Below, piece after piece: positions 1 to 10,975 of a stretch of DNA of 64,000 bases. Location of the stretch: NCBI GenBank assembly GCA_022606425.2, contig JAHDVF020000468.1:620001-684000 (forward strand), written 5' to 3'. This DNA comes from Lepidostoma basale (taxonomy: Eukaryota > Arthropoda > Insecta > Trichoptera > Lepidostomatidae). The notes under the pieces are model-generated. The model searched no databases. It saw nothing but the letters and a program-made list of their open reading frames with translations, and had not been told where the DNA came from. Both the position numbers and the translations under genes were made by a program. The stretch's first letter is position 1; every line of letters begins with the position of its first letter.

Positions 1-3000
1 ATTCCTTCGTGGAATTATAATAGTTTGTTTTAAATTTTCTCTGTGTTGTTTCATTTTCTCTTTCTATATTGGAAATGTTTCTATTAAAATTTATTGGATA
101 CGACTGTTTTGAATAAATTTCTCTCTTAGAATCATAACTTCCACTTCTATTGGAATAATTAGATCCATTTGACATCCTATCCATTGTAGATATTTCTCCA
201 TATGAATCGGAACTGTTTGTATACCGAGTTTTTCTCTTATTTACGAAATCTGTATTTCTGTCTTCATTAAATATCTTTCTTCTCGGTACATGTCTTAAAG
301 CGTATTCCCAGTCTCCCGTCAATTTAAGGTCCAATAAAATATTGACTACTTGATTGATAGTTAAACTCTTGCCAGAGCCGGAGCCCCACTGCAGATACCG
401 ATCCAAAGGAAATTTCGCCATCTTCAAATCGTTTTCTTTGGCTTTTGCGAGTGACAATGGATCAGTATTGACCTGAAAACATGATACATATTAAGGACAT
501 GACTATTATTACTTATTTTAAACTTCATAGAATTACTATTTTCAATGACTAATTAATTTCAAATGAAGAATATTGCACATCTTTACCTTATCAACCATAC
601 ACCCAACTATATATATTGCATTAGGATCGAATGTTGTAAGTTCATTTTTACAGTGTGGTGTTAAATAAACAAGATTCTCCTTGGGGAATAGATCCATATA
701 ACTTTCTGAGTGGACATGAAGTGGAAAAGAAGGTTCTGTTAATGTGGGAATATTTCTATAGAGATGTTTCATGGTTATAGTTTCACGATTGCAATTACAA
801 AAATGTAAGTCAAATGGATCCTTATGAACACGGTTCTCAGCAAATGTAAAAGTAAGCTGTTTAGCCGCATTACTGGCTTCCATTTTGTTCATATATTGAT
901 CATAGGAGCAATCAATAACTAGTTTCTCGCCAAACTGCATAGCCTGCATTAATCTAGCAAAAAAGAACAATTTTAGTACAAATATATAATTATTGATTTG
1001 AAAAAAAACCTATGCATTAGTGGATAAACATTTAGCTTAAGGATGTATTACATCTCTCTTCGGTAGTATTCGTCTTGCAACCACAATTGCGGTGTTTTTG
1101 GATCTCAAGCGCGCATTTGAAACTATTGATGGAGACATTGATAACAAAACTGTGTGACATCGGAATCAATGGAAAGGAGAAAGAGTGGTTCAAGAGTTAT
1201 TTGTCAAATAGGAAACAAAGAACCAAATTTGGCGATTCAGTTTCCGAAGAGAGAGATGTGGAGTTGGGGTTTACCGCAGGGATCTGTGCTGGGTCCGGTT
1301 CTATTTATCGTATACATTAATGATATTGTAAAATGCTCAAAATACAGTAAAATTAAGCTTTTTGCGGATGACACATTGATATATTTAGCTGACAAAAATG
1401 TGAAGGATAAAGCCAGTAGGATCCAAGATGATTTGGAAGCTGTCGCTATGTGTTTGAATAAAAATAAACTTAAACTTAATAAAACTAAAAGTAAATTCAT
1501 GGTGATGGGTAATAAATTAAAAAATGATAAATTTATGTTGAGTGTTAATAATAAAGTAATTGAACAAGTTAATTAAATGAAATATTTGGGAATAATTTTT
1601 GATTGTAGATTTGACAGGTACGCCTCATATGTGACTAAAAAAGTTGCCAAAAGGGTCAGTTTTCTGGGCAGAATTAGAAACAAATTGGACAGAGAGCACG
1701 CACACCTGGTGGCACACGCATGCATGTGTTAGTTACCCCTCACTTTAATTATTGTTCCACCATTCTATATTTGATTAATAAAACCGATACTCAAAAGATG
1801 CAAATAATTCAAAATAGAGCAATGAGAATTGTACTAAGGTGCACTAGACGCGCACGAATCAAGACGATGATGAAGATTTGAAGATGTTATCAAACTGACA
1901 GAGAGTCACAATAAATACACTTATTTTTTGTGTGACCAGGTCGCTTACAATTATGAAATACATAAGAACCCAAAGAGAAACAATACAAAATTTAAAGAAC
2001 ATTATTAAGGGGTTCCAAAAACAGTTTTTTTTTACAAGGTTTTGAAATTATTTAATAGCTTGCCGCAAGTCTTGAAGGACTTGGATAATGTTCTCAAATT
2101 CCGCAACCAATGTATAGTGTACGCCCGGTCACATTTTTTTTTGTAAAATTCTTTGTGTATTAATTATTATTATTATTTTTTAAAAGTTTGTTTTCATTAT
2201 ACATTTAACTATTATGTATTAAAAATGTCAAATACTAGTTGTAAGAAATATGTAATTTTTTATAACTAAATAAATAAGTATAAAAAAAAACAAAACAAAA
2301 AAATGCGAACAATAAACCGGTTGGGAGCCAAACAAGTTGTAAAGTTGATGTGTTAAATTTAAAAAAGTAATTAGTACATACCGATATTGATATCCATTAT
2401 TTACTGACGAGTCATAGATCCTAAGAAACATGGAGCTGTCGGACAAGGAATATTTAATTTCATCCACAGGATCCTTATTTTTGACCCTTTCCTCTTCTTT
2501 TTGCAATCTTTTCTCAACCAAAGCTTGATTGGCAATCTCTTTTTTTCTCTGCAATAAATTGTATTTTAATAAAACCAGAATTAAAAAAACATTACTTAAT
2601 CTTAGACTTAAATCGTTTGCTATATAAATGTTCAGATCTTGGGACTCTTCATCTGATGGGAACATCATTGGGAAGTGAATTTAGTTTGAATTTAATTGAT
2701 GGCTAAGCCAGAGGTTTGATATGTGCCCTGGTAACCCTGGGGGGTCTTCAGAAGGAGGATCGACTTTGGGTGCTTGTTGTGACTGTGAGTAAAAGTAAAA
2801 TCTCCATATGTTATTATAAATAAGCGAGGAGAAATGGCGACAATAATTTCATTGCAAAAGTATGTTTTATATCAAAAACATTACACAAAAACAACCAATT
2901 AAGAAATTAATATAAATAGAAAACTTTCTATAAAAAGATATTGAACAATAACATAATTTATTCTATATTCGCCATCACTTTGTGTTGTGGATTCACATTT

Positions 3001-4157
3001 GTATAACTTTTTGAAAACATTGTATTTTGACAACTTCAACAAGACTTCCCTTCTTCAGTGTATGAATTAATTAATTTTAACAGTCAAATGAAAGAGAGTC
3101 ATTACTTATATACTAAATGATGAGTGAAAAAGTGGAGGGGGGGGGGGGGAAATAACTTTAGCGGCAGGGTAAATTGTTTAGTTAGAATTATGAGACGGGG
3201 GACACAAATCAATTATTGAACTAGAAGTTAAGTTTACTTGGTTGTTTATAATATCTTCATTGTTTGTAATTTCTAAAATTTCCAGATTATTTAAACTCAT
3301 ATTTCTACTATTTATGTGTAAATTTCAACACTATTATCTTTGTTGAATGTGTGATCTCTTTCAATGAGATGATTTGCGAATTCAGAAAAGTTATTGTTAG
3401 ATAAGCATCTTATGTGTTCTTTAATTCTTAAATTAAAATTTCGCATTGTTTTACCTGTGTAAAAAGATGAGCAATCATTGCATTTTAGTTTGTAAACTCC
3501 CGATTGGATTAATTTACCTCGTTTAATTTTGGTAAATTATAAAGCTGTACCGTAATTATATTATTACCTTGACATTTTCGGTTTTCTTTTCATTTTTCCA
3601 AAGAAATTCTAAATATTTTCTTCGCGAAGAAACACTGGCCAGTGTAAGGATGTATTCCCAATCATGAGATTTGATTGATTTATTTTCGGGAGCCCTCCGA
3701 CCATCTTGCCTCATTACTTCTATTTCTAACATTATCACTTTCATCTTATTTTCTAAAACCAGGTCTCCTTTGCAAATTTCTTGAATAATTATTTCTGAAA
3801 ATACATATAAACAGAAATGCAAATGTTAATAATCGAGACAGATAAGAAAATCGTTTATACCGTCATGAATTACATTTGACTCTGAATGCTAAACTTAATC
3901 TCCAATGCATTTTAAAAAGTAACATTTTAATAGAAAATATGTTTTGATTGTTAGGAAATATCAACCAAATTTTATTTACCAGTTTTATCTTCGTCTGCTT
4001 GTAATTGAATAGAATATGAGGCACTCATGATAAAATTGGTTTTAAATATATTTTTTTCCGGCTTTATACACAATCTTAAAGGTTTTATGAGAACACATTT
4101 CGATGCACAATAAAGTGAACCTAAATGAGAAATTGGTTTTACACGAAACCAATTCAT
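1..4157 (-). CDS. TRMT10C: TRMT10C / MRPP1-like mitochondrial tRNA methyltransferase (RNase P subunit), C-terminus beyond window
   Basis: Five exons are readable on the minus strand: 3980-4157, 3568-3794, 2382-2548, 587-953 and 1-472 (open to the edge). All have GT-AG junctions and consistent phase. The basic, hydrophobic N-terminus (MNWFRVKPISHLG) looks like a mitochondrial targeting peptide. It is followed by a helical region ending in lysine/glutamate-rich sequence, then the TRM10 SPOUT domain: LVIDCSYDQYM in exon 4 and the IYIVGCMVDK strand spanning exon 4/5, followed by SLAKAKEND. The last readable ~90 residues after the RHVPRRK segment are a low-complexity Ser/Asn/Arg tail. In animals this protein methylates N1 of purine 9 of mitochondrial tRNAs and supports protein-only RNase P. 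The mitochondrial leader favours TRMT10C over cytosolic TRMT10A/B. Introns 2 and 3 hold retrotransposon remnants. Confidence 0.88.
1045..2130 (+). mobile_element. Non-LTR retrotransposon fragment (reverse transcriptase palm region), decayed
   Basis: It lies in intron 3 of the TRMT10C-like gene, antisense to it. Conceptual translation shows the RT blocks in order across several frames: FLDLKRAFETID near 1095, LPQGSVLGPVLF near 1275, then the catalytic FADDTLIY near 1363-1386, then LKLNKTKSKFMV. A stop at 1574-1576 and at least one frameshift near 1270 break it. Homology fades into a T-rich stretch near 2130. The clade (jockey/CR1/RTE-like) is not settled by eye. No function is expected. Confidence 0.85.
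2950..3540 (-). mobile_element. Penelope-like retroelement remnant with GIY-YIG endonuclease domain
   Basis: This lies in intron 2 of the TRMT10C-like gene, same strand. Reverse-complement translation of about 3320-3512 gives SGVYKLKCNDCSSFYTGKT followed by RNFNLRIKEH, the start of a GIY-YIG nuclease domain (GVY...FYTG, then Arg/Glu/His). Penelope-like elements carry such a domain C-terminal to their RT. The reading frame stops after EIYT. A 14-base G run lies at about 3137-3150. A second, more decayed copy of the same region, including the G run, is at about 22600-23020. Confidence 0.75.
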
Positions 4158-4472
4158 TTTTGGGTGATGTTTTGTACTTGTTTATGCGTATATTTTTTGC
4201 TGAGTAACTTGATAACAGCCTTTATTATCCGCAAACCCAAAACAATTTCAAAATGTATGTCAAAACCGACAAAAGTCAGGTTATGTTAATTGATGTTTGA
4301 CAAGTCACAGAAAATGCGTTTTAATTATTTGGGTGATGTATCTATGGTGTGCAAATATTTTTTATTCTAAAATAAACAATTTCATAGAAGAGTTGAAATA
4401 TTTCGGTTCTTGGATTATGTCACTGTACCGCGGTTATCAAATTTCTCGTTTTTTTTAAATAAATTATTTCAA
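4158..4472. promoter_or_regulatory. Putative bidirectional promoter between TRMT10C-like gene and MUL1
   Basis: Only 315 bp separate the two divergent start codons at 4157 (-) and 4473 (+), so the region must hold both 5' UTRs and any shared promoter. I see no TATA box at a convincing distance from either gene. Both products act in mitochondria, so co-regulation is plausible but is inference. Confidence 0.45.
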
Positions 4473-7400
4473 ATGGATTTTATATATCATGTAATTGGTG
4501 AAACTATTGCTCTAGGTGTTGATTCCCTGGTTTTGGGTATTTGCATAAAACAGCTATTCAGATGCCGCAACGTAATATTTTCGCTTAATGTGAGTACATT
4601 TTTGCCTAATATATTAATATTTTTCAATTTATTTATTAAAATGTTATATTTTTCTTGCTTTGTTTTTAATTTTTTAATGTCTAGAATGCTTCTACTATAA
4701 CTGATACTTAATATTCTCGTTTCATTCTTTATTGTTTACAGGATGCCCCAGTTTTAGAAATCAATGATGATCTTAAAGCAGAATTGAACAAATATCCTGA
4801 TAAAATAATTCCTTATGTCGTTATTCGTGGTTTAGTTAAACCGCTTGGCAATTCAATAAATAGTATTTCAAATGATGATGTTTCTGGTGTCATTCAAAAA
4901 ATTATTGTCAAGGAACATGTTGTCGCCCGTACTACTGGTGGATTCTGGTCTCACCAATCCAGAACAATACGGGAAATCTTCAATAATATGCCATTTCTTT
5001 TATCCGGAAATTCTCTTGATATTGAAATTGTGGATGCATTGGAAGCAAGTATATTAGGTAAATAGATTTTTGAGAGCATATACTTAATACACTGATAGCC
5101 ATGACAGGCACCTCCGCTGATTTATATAAAAACAAATCAAAAGAAACTCTTTTTAAAGAACTTGCTTAAATTTTTATTTAAAATAAATTGGTGATGAAAT
5201 TAATTAGAATATGAACTAAAGGCACTTTGAAATTCATACCATATTTAATTTAATTAATTTTTAAATGCTGATTAATTAAGTAACCCTTTGAAATGTTGCT
5301 ACAGCATTTTCTCCAATGTTTTCTTCGTTTCCAGAAATGGATGTTACATCAGACAAATTTGAACCCCTTTCTCCAAGCATGATGGATTATATTTGGGGAT
5401 TCTTTGCTGGTGTACACCAAAGAGGATTACAAACCACAGAGGAAATGCTCAGAAATGGCACATACATCACGGCTATAGGAGAACTAAGCGGAAACGAGGG
5501 TGGGACCATGAAACTGCAACCACCACGGGATGGCCTACCTCTGTATTTAACAACATCCACTAAAAGCAGTCTTTTGAAGAAGATTGGTGAATCTAAAGAC
5601 TTTTTAAGGTTGTTCTATAATATTTTCAAGATTAAGTTATTTGTGTAGTGATATTATATTTCTTTACTAGATTACCACTTCTAGGTCTGTGTTAAAAAAA
5701 ACTAAACATAATTCACAAGAAAAATATTTGACTTATCAATGTATTGATATACTTTATTTGTTGTACTTGGGTTATTAGCATTGGTATAAAGATTTTTTTT
5801 AAATCTTACTTCGTTCTCAGGCCTGAAATGTTATGACAAGTAATATTAATTTGACGACCTTCGTCGCAGAGTGGTAAGAGCTGTGACTGCCATACCGAAG
5901 GCCCCGAGTTTGATTTCCGGCGATGGCAGTATGATTGTCACGCTGTCTTTGGTCTGGTATAGAATTCACATGACAGTAAAATGGCGATATATCTGTACCT
6001 TAGAGGCAGACGGATGCAAATCCAAATAGTGAGTTTTTCAGTAGAGCCAAAAGCAAACATTTTATTTATACCTTTTAATTCATTGAAATAAATGATTTGA
6101 GGTATGTTTTTTTGCTTTATGTTGTAGTTCACACCAAGTATTTTCTTCTTCAGCTTATCGCCGTCCACACTTGGACGAAAGCCTCCTCCATGTCGATCTC
6201 TCTTGCGCAGTCTGCATCCATAGCACCCCAGCTTATCGTTCCAGGTCATCCCTCCACCTCATTTGTGGTCTTCCTACTCTTCTTCTCGTGTCTCTCGGTC
6301 TCCAATTCAGCAGTATTTTGATCCATCTTTCGTCTGCAGCTCTAGCAACATGCCCTGCCCGTTTCCATTTTAAAATCGTCACCCGGTGGATCACGTTTGT
6401 GACTCCTGTTTTATCCCTCACCGTTTCGTTCCTGACTTTATCTCTAAGGGACAGGCCTAGTATGGCTCTCTCCATCACTCGCTGCATGACTCTTAGTCTC
6501 TCTGCACTGTGCTTTGTCACAGTGGCAGTTTCAAGACCATATGTACTTACTGGCAGAACACAAGCTTCATATACTTTCCTCTTCAAGTTGATGGGTGTTT
6601 TTATTATTTTTTAATATGTATCCCAGTTTCCCAAAGGCAGCCGAACTTAGTCCGATTCTTCGTTTTAGTTCTTCCGTCTGATTTTCTTTATCTACACACC
6701 AAGTACTTTCATTTAATGTAAAAATATTATTTTTATTTCTAGACCTTAAAAAATACAAATAAAAACAGTCTTGTGGATTTGCATCCTTCTGCCTCTGAGG
6801 TATATTGGAGTTGGTGCCAAATTATAAAATTAGGCTTAGCTTGATTTAAATTGTGAAAATTATAAATAAATAGAGATTGTGTTTTTTTTTTGTATTTAAA
6901 AATATTAATTACTAATATTCTTCTTCTTCTTCTTTAAGAATATTAATTACTAATATTATTAAAATATTAATTAGCTACCTATTGCATGTCAAGAGAATCA
7001 ATATAATAGCTAAAATAATTAATACAGTAATTGGGTTTAAACGACCCATTGTATACAAAAAAATATATATTCTTTTACAGCAAAATTATTTTTAATTTTT
7101 AGAAACCTCATTATAATTTTCGGATCATTGGCCATAATACTTTCAAGTAGAATTGTGATAAAATATATTTCAAGAAAAAAGCGATATCAGGATGAAGAGA
7201 ATATGAAGAGGCAGTTAGCCCTAACAAGGCGGGAGAGGAGGGCACTGGCTCGCGAGAAGAATTTCACAGAAGACTCTCAGCTTTGCGTAGTATGTGCAGA
7301 AAATCCTAAAGAGGTAATGAATTATTTAATTTTTGTATTTAGTAATATCCTATATGTTACTAACATATGATTCGTCTGATTAATAGAAACCTAAAATCAT

Positions 7401-7859
7401 TTAATTATGCATTTTCAAGAAATATAGTTTAAAAATTCTTTATGGCTTTGCCACCTTTTAACATGTTTGTATGTATTCACATAAACTATAAGTTTGTTCA
7501 AACTTATATTTTATGTGAATTTGTCTAATGACCCTGTTTAGATATTTTAAATACATGTGTTGTGGTCCCAAAACCAAGCTATATTGATTCTCGGAGGAGG
7601 CATCACAAACATTTTAAATATAAAAATTTGTTTTTGTACAAATCAAAACTACTAGAATATCTTACTAAATTATATAAATGGTTAATCTTGTGGTTCTTCT
7701 CTTAAATTATTTGTTTCCTCACAACTTATTATTTTTCAGATTATTCTTCTACCCTGTGGCCATGTCTCCATATGCGAAGATTGCTCAGACAATATAAAAG
7801 AAATTTGTCCTGTATGCAGGAGTACAATAGAATCTAAAGCACCAGCATTTATTACGTGA
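4473..7859 (+). CDS. Mul1: MUL1: mitochondrial E3 ubiquitin-protein ligase 1 (MAPL/MULAN)
   Basis: Five exons: 4473-4589, 4742-5057, 5335-5608, 7103-7313, 7740-7859, encoding about 345 aa (human MUL1 is 352). There is an N-terminal hydrophobic helix (about residues 5-25), then the intermembrane-space GIDE/BAM domain (about 80-230). The second membrane helix starts near 237 (NLIIIFGSLAIILSS). A basic linker rich in Arg/Lys leads to a complete C-terminal C3HC4 RING: C297, C300, C312, H314, C318, C321, C329, C332. The protein sits in the outer mitochondrial membrane with the RING facing the cytosol and controls mitofusin level and mitochondrial dynamics; the family also has SUMO ligase activity. 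The first ATG with a good frame is used; an in-frame upstream ATG at 4410 lies before a stretch without family resemblance. Intron 3 holds SINE and LINE insertions. It converges on CTU1. Confidence 0.95.
5850..6030 (+). mobile_element. tRNA-derived SINE (head and body)
   Basis: In MUL1 intron 3. A pol III A-box-like GCAGAGTGGTAAGAGC is at about 5871-5886 and a B-box-like GAGTTTGATTTCC about 35 bp later, as in tRNA-headed insect SINEs. The body ends with AGAGGCAGACGGATGCAAAT at about 6003. That same end is found inverted at about 6777-6806. Confidence 0.65.
6120..6620 (-). mobile_element. LINE 3' end fragment (C-terminal region of RT polyprotein)
   Basis: The minus-strand translation carries the typical C-terminal LINE signature: VYEACVLPVSTYGLETATVT, then LKWKRAGHVARAADERW, then GRPQMRWRDDLER, and after a stop WMQTAQERSTWRRL. 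It resembles RTE/CR1-like elements of insects. It is flanked by inverted SINE ends at about 6003 and 6790, which suggests a composite or nested insertion inside MUL1 intron 3. Confidence 0.8.
6770..6840 (-). repeat. Inverted copy of the SINE 3' end
   Basis: GGATTTGCATCCTTCTGCCT at about 6777-6796 is the reverse complement, with one mismatch, of the SINE end at about 6003-6023. The two copies face each other across the LINE fragment. Confidence 0.6.
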
Positions 7860-7982
7860 TTTTTGTATAATCTCATAACAATATTTATAAGTATTTATCA
7901 TTTAAAAGATTTATGACGTTAAAGACAAAAAAATTATATTAGTGAAACAATTCCGTACGTATTAATTATAAATATAATTTTT

Positions 7983-7988
7983 TTTATT
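7983..7988 (-). terminator. CTU1 polyadenylation signal (AATAAA on minus strand)
   Basis: TTTATT on the plus strand reads AATAAA on the minus strand, 28 nt after the CTU1 stop. The 157-bp gap to the convergent MUL1 stop leaves little room for long 3' UTRs. Confidence 0.55.
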
Positions 7989-8016
7989 AAAAAAAGAAAA
8001 TTGTGTTTCCATAACA

Positions 8017-9338
8017 TTATGTCAACGACACTTGGGTATTTTCAGCTAATATTCTTTTAACTTTTGAGCTTTTGCCAACTCCTAACCGAGGAAGACCTTT
8101 GTTTAAGCCTTCTAAAAGTACACAAGCTTTACAGGTTTCCTGAGAAGATACAAAGTGACATCTCTGACATCTTCCTCTTTCCGGAAGTTTGATATCTTCC
8201 TTCAATGATAGTTTTTCCCCTGAAAATGATACAACAATTATAATATGTTAAATCTAAACATGATCTAATAAATGGATACACCATGACAATATTTTTATTA
8301 CCTGAATGCAGAATGTCCATGATAGAAGATGGTCTTACTTTTTCAAAATCTTTTAAAAGTGCCCTAGCATAACCACGGTAAGCATTGGGGGCATATATAC
8401 ACTCTGTTGAAAAATACACCAACTTTTTGAAGTATGCGTACATCACTATTTCCTTTTCATATGTGTATTTAAGTGGCTTTACTCTAGGAATTCCATCATC
8501 ACCACCCTAAAGACAAATGAGTGTTTTTTTTTATAATAAATTTTGATAAATACTGATTTCTATAAAAATACTAGAAACCTCCCACCACCATACAAATAAC
8601 TTAAAATGTCATCATTGCAGAAATATTTATGAACCTACAGTTATTATAGATGTACATCTCTGCAACCGAGCAATATCTCCTCTCAGGATATTCATAAGAA
8701 CGGTTTCAGCGATGTCATCTGCGTTGTGTCCTGTGGCGACACAGTTTACTTTTAGCAAAGCCGCGCCTCTGTCAAGTGCTTGTCGTCGGAATACCCCACA
8801 GAAAGTGCAATTATTTCTTAGTCCAATTTCTTTCACAATTTCATCCATTGTCCAGCCATACAATTCTTTATATGATAATGTCATCAAAGGAATTTCATAA
8901 TCATCTCGATTTTTTTTTACTGTTTCTAGGCTGTCATCCCTATAACCGGTAATGCCTTCATCAATGGACAGTAAAATTAAGTTTAAACCATAATTATATT
9001 TGATATTAAGCAATTTGAGGACATAAGCGAGGACCGTCGAATCTTTCCCACCCGACGCCGCAACGGCAACTAAATCTCCTTGTTTAAAAAGGTTTCCCTT
9101 TGTTATTGTGTGATGAACTTCACTCTCGAAGGCGTCAAAGAAACATTCTTTGCAAAGAGCATCTCCTGTTTTTGGCCTCTAAAACAACATTAAAATAATA
9201 TTATGAATACTGCACCAAATTATAGGTATTAATGGTGCGCAATTATTTAAAGTCGATTAAAGTTTAATCCTTCAATTTGACTGTCCTAACCTTTAAAACT
9301 GCATTCTTCCCACAGTTTTTAGTGCACGATACTGGCAT
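8017..9338 (-). CDS. Ctu1: CTU1 (NCS6/ATPBD3): cytoplasmic tRNA 2-thiolation protein 1
   Basis: Four minus-strand exons: 9291-9338, 8639-9178, 8302-8506, 8017-8219, giving about 331 aa (human about 348). An N-terminal zinc site is visible (C5, C9, C25, C28). It is followed by the N-type ATP-pyrophosphatase P-loop SGGKDS at 58-63. Catalytic/Fe-S cysteines C140 and C143 (NNCTFCG) and C232 (STECIYAP) match the TtuA/Ncs6 pattern. A C-terminal zinc ribbon (GRCQRC...CKAC) closes the protein. With CTU2 it adds sulphur from URM1 to the wobble uridine U34 of cytosolic Lys, Glu and Gln tRNAs. Exon 2 is taken to end at a GTAGGT donor so that SIIT joins GGDDGIPR; this is the only junction needing choice. 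No damage is seen. Confidence 0.95.
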
Positions 9339-9519
9339 TTTATCGTGAATTTCATTCAATGTTTTGCACAAATAAATAAGTTAATTAATTTAAAAAATAT
9401 TATTAATTGCCATGGCAATATAACCTGATTCTTTACTTTATAGTGACAAATAACGTCTCACCTTTGAAACAAATTAAACCATAGATAATAATAGCACATT
9501 TGACGTTTATAATTTATTT

Positions 9520-9690
9520 CCACCATGCTTTAGTACATGGGCTAAAAACCAGCGGCCCGCGAGGCGTCTTGGTGGGGTCCGCAAGATTCTCGTCAAAACG
9601 CACGTAACGGACGATATCACACACAGAACACAGAAAAATGGACGATATCATACACAACGGAGTGAAGGGGAGCGGGGGAAGGGATGTACG
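9520..9690. repeat. GC-rich unassigned repeat-like block
   Basis: A GC-rich patch (GCGGCCCGCGAGGCGTC at about 9552) in AT-rich surroundings, next to the repeat unit at 9690-10975. It contains two imperfect copies of a GGACGATATCACACAC-like motif. I cannot assign it to a family; a transposon origin is likely from composition. Confidence 0.35.
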
Positions 9691-10975
9691 GCAAGGACGC
9701 CACCCGCAAAAAAATGCAAGCTAATATAAAAAAAATTAAGGAGTTAGGAGTTTCTTGGTCGTCACGGGGTGAAAAATGAATTTATGAACTCATTCACTCC
9801 CGATCTAGAGCAACTTCCTGACATTTGTCCATGTGATTCGCCAATGTTAACATTATATTATATGATATATGCTCCGGGATGTATTAAGATATGAGATTGA
9901 AACCAATATTTAAAATTTAAAAATTACATTTATTAACAACAAAACCACTTCTTCTTCTTCACTTTTGGTAGACTCAGGAGTCTGTTATTTCATGCGGGTC
10001 CTCTTGAGACGCTGAACTCCAGCTTTCATTCCACCATTTCGGGGGTCTTCCTGGTCGGCGTTGTCCGTTTGGCGTTCTATGGAGAGCTATGTGTGGTATC
10101 CTATTTGAGCTCATCCTTTCTACGTGCTGATGCCAGTATCGCCGTCTTTGACGTCCGCATCTGACCACATCTTCGACCTCGCAGATTTCTCGGATTGCTG
10201 TATTCCTAACTCGATCACATAGGATCTTGCCAACAAAATTTCATACTGAAAAAGATAACTTAAGATCTAAAGAAGACTTACATGCTATTCGTTTGCCAAC
10301 GAATTAAAACTAACGTAAACTTGAGGAAGGCGGTGATCTGCGGCGAGGACCGATGCTGACGAAAGTCGGCGTGGCGGTGAGTTGGCCAGCACGAGGACTG
10401 CCAGAGGCTGCACGGCACAGAAGGCTGCCCGGCGTTCACTTCTATCTCCCGAATTGCAAGCATCACGCGGATGATGGACCGCGGAGGGGACGAGCCCCCT
10501 TCACAGCCACAGCGGTGGCCAGCATCAGGCCCCAATGGTGATAATGGCCCTGTACGAGGTTGTTTGTCACTTGGCGCCATGCGGCACGTATATCGCGATC
10601 TCCTCCTCGTTCAGATTATCTCCCCGGCGTTCGACCGACCGTCTAGGCCGGGGAGATGTTGCCTCGCCGGAGTCCGGGGTGAAAGAGAGTTCCCTCGCTC
10701 CTCACACTTCCAAAAGCCCGCAGGGTGGGGGTTGAGATCACGTGGGGTGGAGTCCCGCCCCCAAAGTGTTGCCACTCACAAAATTGTCACTTACACTATT
10801 ATTGTTTTTTCACTATCCTAAATTATTATCACTAAATAAAATTAAACTTAACTAAGATTAAACCAGCCTCCAGAGAGAAAACGTATTTTCTGCCATGTAA
10901 AATTTGTTTATTGCAATCTCACCGAGTATGCCATAAAACGTGGCTACATCACACAAATATTGTAGGTATATTGAC
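9690..10975 (-). mobile_element. Unclassified GC-rich repeat unit ('unit H'), copy 1, interrupted by a LINE fragment
   Basis: On the minus strand the order is: TGGCATACTCGGTGAGATTG (about 10934); a block ending in TGGCAACACTTTGG (about 10770); the GC-rich segment AACGCCGGGGAGATAATCTG (about 10613-10632); a splice-donor-like GCATGTAAGTCTTC; a TTAATAAATG signal; and CACCCCGTGACG (about 9760). The same order recurs at 46293-48670 and 48671-52399. Ends beginning near TGATATAGCC in the other copies hint at an LTR, but no primer-binding site or pol gene was found. The GC-rich ORF on 10278-10580 (-) has no recognisable domain. Confidence 0.6.
9947..10240 (-). mobile_element. LINE 3' fragment inserted in unit H copy 1
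   Basis: Minus-strand translation gives IREICEVEDVVRCGRQRRRY, then RRPGRPPKWWNESWSS and a terminal TDS stop, the C-terminus of an RTE-like LINE. It ends in a (GAA)n-type tail seen as CTTCTTCTTC at about 9950. Related copies occur at 13080-13450, 21530-21800 and 30040-30650 on the plus strand. It splits unit H between its TAAGTTATCTTTTTC and GTTAATAAATG segments. Confidence 0.8.

Noticed and set aside
4410..4472. Upstream in-frame ATG for MUL1 at 4410
   Set aside because: The extra residues (VPRLSNFSFFLNK-like) have no family counterpart and the downstream ATG gives the expected length.
5856..5930. Possible tRNA gene
   Set aside because: A- and B-box-like sequences are present but no cloverleaf with a proper acceptor stem; fits a SINE head.
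6097..6614. Long plus-strand ORFs opposite the LINE at 6.1-6.6 kb
   Set aside because: They are antisense shadows of the LINE reading frame, which has clear RT C-terminal motifs.
10278..10821. GC-rich overlapping ORFs on both strands near 10.3-10.8 kb
   Set aside because: They lie in repeat unit H; the frames are not shared with copy 3 at 52.0 kb and no domain is visible, so coding is unsupported.
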